Made by a program: the position numbers and the translations under genes
Source: Proteles cristata cristata
Taxonomy: Eukaryota; Chordata; Mammalia; Carnivora; Hyaenidae
DNA: 64,000 nt
Assembly (NCBI GenBank): GCA_017311185.1
Contig: JAESUZ010000127.1
Location: 558,001 to 622,000, forward strand
Reading direction: 5' to 3'
The notes under the pieces: model-generated
Told to the model about the DNA's origin: nothing
Seen by the model: the letters and a program-made list of their open reading frames with translations, nothing else
Database searches by the model: none
Shown: positions 56,319 through 64,000 of the stretch, in pieces
Layout of the letters: the number at the start of each line of letters is the position of its first letter
Numbering within the stretch: position 1 is the stretch's first letter

Positions 56319-57044
56319 GTCTATAACTATTTCTCTATATAGTCAACCACATATAGATTACAATGAACCTGATTGCACCTGTTATCTCCAACTCTAATCT
56401 ATATGAATTATTCCAGCCTCTTTCCATTCCTTGTCTGTAATTTCCCACTCTAACAATTATAAACATTGTTCCTTCCATCCACCGTCCATTTACTTAGTTG
56501 TTTAATTCTAATATACATGTATAGCTATACTAAGAATTGCTGATCCATATTCCCATGGGAAACAACTTTACCAACTGGAGTGTATTTCTATTCACAGTTT
56601 TGTTTTGGCTTTTATTTTTCTCTTCCTCTTAAGATTCTGCTAATTTTCAAATTGCATCATTTAGTACCTTTTCTTCCCACCACCCTCCAAGTAGCTATTT
56701 CACATAATTGTTAGGCTCTTCTGTCTTTTGTATTTTATACTGGTATCTACTAATCTCCTGAGTGATATTCTTTAATTTGCATACACTATGGTTCAGTATT
56801 TATTTTGTAAATTTAAATGGGTTTAGACAGATGCATTGTCTGCCATTACAGTATCATATAGAATAGTTTCACTATCCTGAAATATTCTCTGTGTTCCCCC
56901 ATTTCAGCCCTTCCTCGTCCTTCTGATCCCTTGGCATTCACATATCTTTTATAGTTGTTTTCCCCTACAATATACTATTCATGGAAAAATATAACATGTA
57001 GACTTTTTCCTTGTATTTCATGGCCTGACATCTTAAATATCTTT

Positions 57045-57190
57045 TTTTTTACATTTTTATTTAAAGTCCAGTTAGTTAACATACAGTATAATATTAGTTT
57101 TAGGTGTCCAATATAATGATTCAACACCTCCATACAATGCCCAGTGCTCATCACAATAAGAGCACTGCTTAGTCCCCAGAATCTATTTCT
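57045..57190 (-). mobile_element. Carnivore L1 3' terminus, minus strand
   Basis: A T-run, then TCCAGTTAGTTAACATACAG, TTAGGTGTCCAATATAATGA and CCCAGTGCTCATCACAATAA: the antisense end of a carnivore L1 3' UTR, strongly 5'-truncated. Inserted in L1ME. Confidence 0.8.
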
Positions 57191-57218
57191 TTATATCACA
57201 AAATAATATTCTTTTTAT

Positions 57219-57442
57219 TTTTTAATTTTTTTGTTTTGAGAGAGAGGGAGAGGGACAAAGAGAGAAAGTGTGAGTGAGCAAGGGGCAGAGGAAGAGAGAG
57301 AGAGAAAGAGTGTGTGCACATGGAGTGCAAAGCCAGGGTAGGGCTTGAGCTCACCTCATGTGGGGCTCAGACTCATGAACCCCTGAGATCCTGATTTGAG
57401 CTGAAGTTAGACACTTAACCTACTGAGCCACCCATGTGTCCC
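57219..57442 (-). mobile_element. CAN-SINE inside L1ME, minus strand
   Basis: Duplication near TATTCTTTTTAT (from 57207) and TATTCCTTTTTAT (from 57447). Its centre (GTGTGCACATGGAGTGCAAA) differs from other copies. GA expansion at 57238-57310. Confidence 0.88.
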
Positions 57443-58303
57443 AATTTATTCCTTTTTATGGAAGTACTCAGTTTATCAGTTTACAGATGGAGGATCATCT
57501 TGCTTAAGTTTTTTTTTTCCAATTATGAATAAAGCTGTTATAAATCTTTAAATGAAGATTGTGTATGGACATGCATTTTCAATTCACTTAGATGAATATT
57601 TAAGAGCCCATTTGCTTGATCATATGGCAAGATTTTGCTCAATTTTATAAGAAACTGCCAAATCTTCAAAGATGTTTGTACCATTTTGCATTTGGACCAG
57701 CATTGAATAAGAGTTTCAGTGGTTCTGTATCTTCATCTGTATTTGGTATTGTCATCTTTTCGGATTTTAGCCATTCTAATAATGATGTAGTGATATCTGA
57801 TTTTTGTTTTACTTCAAAATTCTCTATGAATAATAATGCTAAGCATCTTTTCATGTGTTTATTTGCCATCTGTTTATCTTCTTTGGTGAAGTGTCTATTC
57901 AGATCCGTTGCTTATTTTTAATGGAATTTTAATTGGGTTATATGTTTTCTTATGGGTGAGAATTAAGTACTCTTGGAATATTTTGGATATACTTCTTTAT
58001 CAGATATATTTTTTGCAAATACATTACCCCTGTCTTTGACTTGTGTTTTTTTTTTTAATGTTTGCTTTTGCAGAGCAAAAGTTTTTAATTTTAATAAAGT
58101 CCAACTTATCAACATTTTATTTCGTATATCAAGTTTTTGATGTTTTATTTCAAAACACATCACAAACCCAAGGTTACATAGATAATTAATGTTTCTTCTA
58201 GAATTTTTCTTTATGTAACATTTAGGTCTATTATTCATTTGAGTTAGTTTTTGTGAGAAATGTAAAGTCTGTAAGTCTGTGTCTAGAATTTATAAACATG
58301 GAC

Positions 58304-58530
58304 AAGGGCACCTGGGTGGTTTAGTCAGTTAGGCATCTGACTTGGGCTCGGGTCATGGTCTCATAGTTCCTGAGTTCAAGCCCCACCTTGGGCTCTGTGC
58401 TGACAGCCAGCTCAGAGACGGGAGCCTGCTTCGGATTCTGTGTCTCGCTCTCTCTCTGCCCCTCCCTGCTCATTCTCTGTCTCTCTTTATATCAAAAATA
58501 AATAATAAAAACAAAAAAATTAAAAAAATT
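58304..58530 (+). mobile_element. CAN-SINE, plus strand
   Basis: Starts near GGGCACCTGGGTGGTTTAG and ends in AAATAAATAATAAAAACA and a long A-rich tail. Duplication not clear. Confidence 0.92.
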
Positions 58531-60452
58531 AATGTCTAAAGTCAAGTATAACATGTAATGATTAGTAAAAGAAGGAAATCATAAATACCAAATACAGATT
58601 CATAAGCAGTTTCAGAAATGAGGAACATAATTTACAACTATATTTTCTTCTTTAATTATAAATATATAATCTCTCTACATATTTCATGATATATATTATG
58701 TACATTTACCATTATATGTAATCAATATGTGTATGTATTTTACTAAACTGATATAAGGAGTGGCATAATTCAGAGATGTATACAGTGATAAATAAGAATT
58801 TTGTTTTCTTTCACTTCATTTGTGGAAGGGATTATTATCTTTGTTAGAAAAAACCATGCTGTAATTCAATTATTTGTATCTGAAACCTAAAAATACCTAT
58901 AAGATTCTCTGAGAAAGAAAATGCATAATTATACTACGTTAATCAAAATATGGTGTGTGTGTGTGTGTGTGTGTGTAATGTACACACAAGCCTGTGTCCG
59001 CACACACATACACATTCTTATATACACGCAGATTCACACTTTCAGTAATATATTACTGTCTTAGAGAACAATGTACTTAAATGTATTCTTTACCTAAAAA
59101 TATAATAATTAATCTTTAGACCTTCCTTTTTCCTTCTTTTATATTCTATCTACATTATTCTTTTATCTTTTCTTACCTCTGTGAAATTAAGAAATATCTA
59201 AAGAATATAGTAATTAGGTGAAGCACAATATATTAAAGATGTAGCCTAAAAATGTCACTCGTGTGGTATGCCTAGCTTAAGTATAGGCTGCTTTATATGT
59301 GTTTGATTATCTGTTTCTGTGGATACAGAGTAAAAGAAAACCCATTTTTATTTGCAAGGTAAGGTAACTACAACAAAAAAGCCCAATTTGAAGAGTGACA
59401 TTGCTGTTTACAATGTTGCATCTAGAAAATTGCATGTTTATGGTATTTATTTATTGAAATGACACTATATTTAATAATGATTTGTACTTTAAATTACTAT
59501 CTTTGGGTGGATTCATATACTATTACAACTTGTTGAAAAGTGTTACTTTGCTCATTCTTGTTTTGCTTATTATTCAATTAAACACTTGCTTTGACAATAT
59601 GTTTACTGAATTATTTTATTTTAATTCATGGGTCCTTTGGCATCCTGGAAAATTATGCGAAGTGGAAATACAAATTTAAGGACACAGTGATATTAAGGAC
59701 AGAGCAATTACATATAATGGTCCATTTTTTTTTCTTTAAAATAGATATCGGCTATAAAGCTAATTGACATCTATTGGAATCAAGTTTCTCTCAATAAACT
59801 GAGGTGTGATGTTTTGTCTATAGCTAATGTTTTTGGCCTCCATTTCTCCAACATAAAATGAAGATAATGATGCTGATAATGATGCTGGTTTCTGAAAGTT
59901 TTAAGGAAACTAAAAATTACTTAATACATTTCTTGTCATACTGGGAACATCAGCATATGAAAGCTACTGTGTCGTTCAAGTACTTCCTCAGATCCTTTTT
60001 CCTTTCTGTTAATTTTTCTTGCACATTAAGTAGTCACAAAGTAGTTCATCACCCAATAAAAAGAGATGAATTAGTCTCTTATATTATTTTGAACTTCTTT
60101 TCACATTCTATGATTATAACACTTCATATCAGATATGTATTGGTAAAACTGAACACATACACACACAACACAAGCCTGCATAATAGGGTTATATAAAATG
60201 TCCAATTTAATTAGGCAAGTTTAAAAGATCTTATTGACAGGAAGTGACCATAAGAACAGAAGAGACTGAACATGACAGAATAAAGTAGCTTAGGAGCCAG
60301 ATGATGGTGGTATTATCTGAAAATATGTACCAAAATAAATTGGTAAACTTTAATATTGACTTATACTCCACTTTTATGCTGAAAAATTACATTATCTTTC
60401 TAGAAGAATTTCCGATTATGATCTATAGGCTTCCTTTTAAAAGAATACTTGT
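58531..60452. other. Unassigned AT-rich DNA, perhaps one MIR
   Basis: No gene; the 112-codon plus frame at 59858-60196 lacks a domain. CTCCATTTCTCCAACATAAA near 59839 resembles the MIR core in sense, but the match is short. Confidence 0.4.
58953..58976 (+). repeat. (GT)12 microsatellite
   Basis: Short pure GT tract followed by CA-rich imperfect repeats to about 59015. Confidence 0.97.
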
Positions 60453-60661
60453 GGGTCACCAGGGTTGCTCAGTTGGTTAAGGATCTGATGTCGGCTCAGA
60501 TCATGATCTCACGGTTTGTGAGTTTGAGCCTTATATCTGGCTTTGTGCTGACAGCTCAGAGCCTGGAGCCTGCTTCAGATTCTGTGACTCCCTCTCTCTC
60601 TCTGCCCCACCCCAATCTCACTCTATCTCTCAAAAATAAATACATGTTAAAAAAAAAAAAA
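60453..60661 (+). mobile_element. CAN-SINE, plus strand
   Basis: Head GGGTCACCAGGGTTGCTCAG, B-box region changed to GTTTGAGCC, ends in a 13-A tail. Duplication weak. Confidence 0.93.
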
Positions 60662-60965
60662 CAGCTGGAAAATACGTACTGAGTTTTAAGAAAAAGTTAA
60701 GTATATACTTGCTGAAGGAAGGAAGAACAATTAGTGGTGTCATGTTTCAGACCACATTTCAGCCTCTATATTCCTGTCTTTCTGGAAGATTTATCCTCAT
60801 GATAAAAGATATATTAAATCCTATTTTATAATGCATTTATTTATTTCGTTATGTCATCACTTAGATTTGAAGTACTGTATGGCAAAAAAGTCTTACTTCT
60901 TTTCTATTGTATGGATTCAATAAATATTTGTGTGGTTTTTGAAGGGTTTACTTTCAAGTGAATTT

Positions 60966-61185
60966 TTTTTTCTTTTTTTTTTAATGTTGATTCATTTTTG
61001 AGAGAGAGACACAAAGCATCAGCAGGGGAGGGGCAGAGAGAGAGAGGAAGACACAGAATCTGAAGCAGGCTTCAGGCTCTGAGCTGTCATCACAGATTCC
61101 AATGCAGGGCTGGAACCCATGAACTGTGAGATCGTGACCTGAACAAAAGATGGAAGTTTAACTGACTGAGCCACCTAGGTGCCCC
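60966..61185 (-). mobile_element. CAN-SINE, minus strand
   Basis: Perfect duplication TCAAGTGAATTT at 60954-60965 and 61186-61197. Long T-run at the left is its A-tail. Confidence 0.96.
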
Positions 61186-61197
61186 TCAAGTGAATTT

Positions 61198-62206
61198 CAG
61201 TGCATCTTATATCTGCCAAAAGACACTCCCAGGTGTGAATATATTTTGATTAAAATAATCAAAAGTATTTATAAACATTAAAACTAGGTATATGGTCTAA
61301 ATATGAAATGATCATAGTATTAAAGGTTTAGAAATCATTTTTCTTAGACTATTTGAAAATAATACCCATCTGTTTACAACTTTTCATTTTTTGTTTCTAT
61401 ATAATTATGTTACTACACAAATTATTTAAATTATGTTTCTATTTCTACAGGAGCAGTTTATTGCTCTTATGGGATATGTTTGTGATTTTAATATTTTTGG
61501 ACTTCATCTGTCCATCTATAGATTATACAATTTTAATAGTATTCTACTTTGACAAAATCAAAATTAGAGTCTTTAAAACATCTAACCTATAAATTTCACA
61601 GGATAATTATAACTATCTACCACAAACTAAAATCTTCAGTGCTAGAGAAAGTCTTTGACCTGATTGTTAAATGTCTAGAAAGTTTACTCAAAAAGTAATT
61701 GAACTCCTATGTAATAACAATATTTTATTATACCATCAATTCTGCTTATAAAAATCCCTGATTTATTTTTTGAGTTGTATTGCTATCAGAAATGAACATT
61801 TGTTATTCCTAGTTACTACAGGAAAACATATGAAGAATTGTTGGAAGTTAAATTTATTTTCACGTTCTCAAAAGCACATGGAAACAGGAAAAATAACTGT
61901 TTCAGAATTGTCTATTATGCAGATTATAATTTCACAGTTGTTTCTCACATCACTTACATCATTCCTGCTAATAAAAAAATAATTCTAACATAACTCTAAC
62001 AGTGATTGAGCTGCCAAAAATATCACTGCCAATGAATTAAATCATGTTGTTTACAATAATTTGCTGACTTTTAATCTGAAGAAAGTACTTTGTGGAACTA
62101 ATGCTGATGCTAATTCTGCATTTTTATGCTCTGAAACGACAATGATATAATGAAAAATGAATCCCATTTTAGTGTGCATTTTGGATACAAAGCACAAAAG
62201 ACATTA
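61198..62206. other. Unassigned AT-rich DNA
   Basis: Frames of 70-80 codons at 61353-61592 and 61770-61982 are hydrophobic and AT-driven; no gene supported. Confidence 0.5.
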
Positions 62207-62216
62207 CAAAAGAGAT

Positions 62217-62431
62217 CTTTTTTTTTTAAAGTTTTATTTATTTCTAGGAGAGAGAGAGATAGCGTGAGCAGGGGAGGGTGAGAGAGAGGAAGATACAGAC
62301 TCCAAAATAGGCTCCAGGCTCGGAGCTGGCAGTCAGCACAGAGCCCGACGCGGGGCTCGAACCCACGAACCGCGAGATCATGACCTAAGCGAAAGTCGGA
62401 CGCTTAACAGACTAAGCCACCTAGGCGCCCC
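62217..62431 (-). mobile_element. Young-type CAN-SINE, minus strand
   Basis: Perfect 10-bp duplication CAAAAGAGAT at 62207-62216 and 62432-62441. Keeps nearly all CpG sites (GACGCGGGGCTCGAACCC, ACCGCGAGATCATGACC) and the young tail (TCCTAGAAATAAATAAAAC in reverse). With 13751 and 21423 it is among the least decayed copies here. Confidence 0.97.
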
Positions 62432-62441
62432 CAAAAGAGAT

Positions 62442-63810
62442 ATTGATTAAAGTCTGTTAAAAAGTAAAGTTTTTAGAAAACTAAATGTAACTTCTTATCT
62501 TCTTATGCCTGTGAAACTCCTACACAGTCAATTTTTTTTTCCTGGGTTGTGGAGCTTTTGATGAGTGCTTGGCACAAAAAAATAAATAAATACTTATTTT
62601 TTATGGCTATAGGCAAATATATACTGAAATATATATGCAAAGTTTAAGTACACTAACAATATAATATGAAGCTTAATTTTACAAGGCTAATATCACACCG
62701 TACTTAAAGCATTTTAGGAATAATAGCATTTGCCCTGGATTATTTAGTAGCTGATTTTAAATTTAGTCGATTTTATAGTTCTTTGACCATTGTTGCTATT
62801 CGGTATGTGTATTACATGAAAAGCACGGAAAGAATAAACACCAAGCTTAAATTACCTAAGATTTTTATTATCATCCTTATTATTATTTTCATTTGTTAAC
62901 CATTCTATCATTATGCATAGTGACAGAGTGACTAAGATGAGATTTGGAGAAAGTCTGTCAATGGAAAATTAGTATGTTCCAAAGTAAATCAAGACTAGAA
63001 TGAATAAATAGCTTTCCAAAAAGGAGTGGAAAACCAGTTCTTTTTTTAAAAAAAGAACTCAAAATAACAAGATGTTCCAACTGAAATTGTTTTCTTATAT
63101 GTTTAGTCATCCCTCCAGCAGAAAAGTGAGATATTTCCTGGTAGACTCTCATGGGTTTCTCAGTTGGAGATTTAGAATGACTGTTTAGAATGGATGTCAT
63201 TTAGTTGAACTTTAAATTGTGTCCAAAACTTAAAAGTTTCTTAAGAATAAAGTTGAATGAAATTTATGTAACTTGTCAAAATTCTTAAAATGATGTGTGC
63301 TTTATTAAAGTCCATATCAATTTATTTCATTTGTCCAACAATTTAAATACAATAAACTTGATTTCTCAAATATATAGTCTTCAGTTAATTCTTTGTTTTT
63401 GAAATTATCTAAGCCCAACATGTAATAATTATATGACTTAATAAAGTTATAAATAGTTTAAAATTTAGAACATGAGTGGTACCCAATAAGGAGTTAATTT
63501 TTGTTACATTAACTCTTCATTTAAAGTTATATTGCTCAATGAACATGTTTAATTTATTCAAAATTAAATTAAGAAATTGCTATGGAGCATGGTACAATGT
63601 AGATATAAATGGAAATTAAATGATAAAAGCTGGTTACCTAGGAATCTATACATATATAATCATGTTGTATATAAATAAATAAACCTTGTTTTGTTTTTGT
63701 TCCTTATTGTATGCGTAATTCTATTTTTGGTCATTTGTAATGATTAGGACCTGTACATTCTTGCTCTATCCTGAGTCTTAGGGGTACCATGGTTGCTCTT
63801 TCACCTTTAG
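62442..63810. other. Unassigned AT-rich DNA
   Basis: No gene or named repeat. Confidence 0.5.
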
Positions 63811-63814
63811 ATAT

Positions 63815-64000
63815 GACTTTGTTAGTTTTCTACTTCTGTGTTACCAGTTTAAATCAATATGTTATTATCCTATACTTTCTGTTGGTCATGAATCTGGGCA
63901 TGGGTAAATGGCTCTTCTGATCAGGGTCAATCTGATCCACTTATCAGGCTTTCTATATTCTCATCTGGAGGCACCAGTGGGGAAGAATCCACCTCCCATT
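63815..64000 (+). repeat. LTR-like repeat, start only (runs off the window)
   Basis: TTTTCTACTTCTGTGTTACC, TTCTCATCTGGAGGCACCAG and GGGGAAGAATCCACCTCCC match the family seen at 12188-12832, same orientation. It continues beyond the window. Confidence 0.55.

Larger units (their letters stand above)
55200..56570. mobile_element. Old L1M non-coding region
   Basis: AGGTGTTTTGTTGAATGTTT, TTCATCACATCATTTCAAGG, TTAAAGAGTGGTGAGTTATG, ACACTACAAGATATTACAGG and AAGGAGCCCTGGTTCTTTTT match a UTR-type region shared by many old mammalian L1M copies. I am unsure of its orientation. It contains a SINE and an (AT)n tract. Confidence 0.6.
56760..58290 (-). mobile_element. L1ME-type 3' region, minus strand, nested inserts
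   Basis: CCATTACAGTATCATATAGA, ATTATGAATAAAGCTGTTAT, TTTTAGCCATTCTAATAATG, CATCTTTTCATGTGTTTATT and TATCAGATATATTTTTTGCA follow the antisense 3' UTR and ORF2 end of L1ME, the same region as 43755-44865. A younger L1 end (57045-57190) and a SINE (57219-57442) interrupt it. Confidence 0.85.

Noticed and set aside
59858..60196. 112-codon plus-strand frame
   Set aside because: No recognisable domain. It overlaps a possible MIR fragment.

Overview
The window looks like intergenic (or deep intronic) DNA from a carnivore, most likely a felid. The main evidence is about thirty tRNA-derived SINEs of the carnivore CAN-SINE type. They share the felid-style head (variants of GGGGCGCCTGGGTGGCTCAG), the phrase GTCATGATCTC, a middle reading CTCTGTGCTGACAGCTCAG and a CT-rich, A-tailed end. 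Young carnivore L1 copies and a GC-richer L1 5' UTR fit the same assignment. Family names come from remembered consensus features; no database was searched.

I see no host protein-coding gene, rRNA, functional tRNA or CRISPR array. The open frames are short. They are antisense or sense shadows of L1 ORF1/ORF2, of SINEs and of LTRs, or chance frames in AT-rich DNA.

Layout. 1-7.7 kb: old L1 pieces in both orientations, including a ~4 kb minus-strand L1 with decayed ORF1 and ORF2, and a (TG)n tract at the meeting point of opposed L1 pieces. 8.8-15 kb: SINEs, an LTR-like repeat, an MLT2-type ERVL LTR and a Tigger fragment. 15-24 kb: mostly unassigned AT-rich DNA, two L1 3' ends with target-site duplications (TSDs), and a SINE cluster with a 266-bp tandem duplication at 20977-21508. 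23-30 kb: ancient MIR, MLT1, MER20, L1M and MLT2 remnants. 31.5-34.8 kb: a minus-strand L1 with an intact 5' end and complete 5' UTR, but most of ORF1 and ORF2 missing and a cut-off SINE at the gap; a 55-bp segment beyond its first A-tail may be a 3' transduction. 35-46 kb: more L1 and SINEs, and a class-II-like LTR inserted in a SINE. 47-51 kb: four minus-oriented solo LTRs in 3.6 kb, two inside one MLT2 LTR and one inside a SINE. 51-58 kb: L2, a Tigger-like transposon with a TA target duplication, MLT1 and old L1M/L1ME. 58-64 kb: mostly unassigned AT-rich DNA with four SINEs.

The elements do not act as a pathway. Their value is the nesting order, which TSDs at many insertions make readable. 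I found no undescribed functional system. The most informative signals are the SINE-SINE recombination duplication, the internally deleted L1, and the nested solo LTRs.
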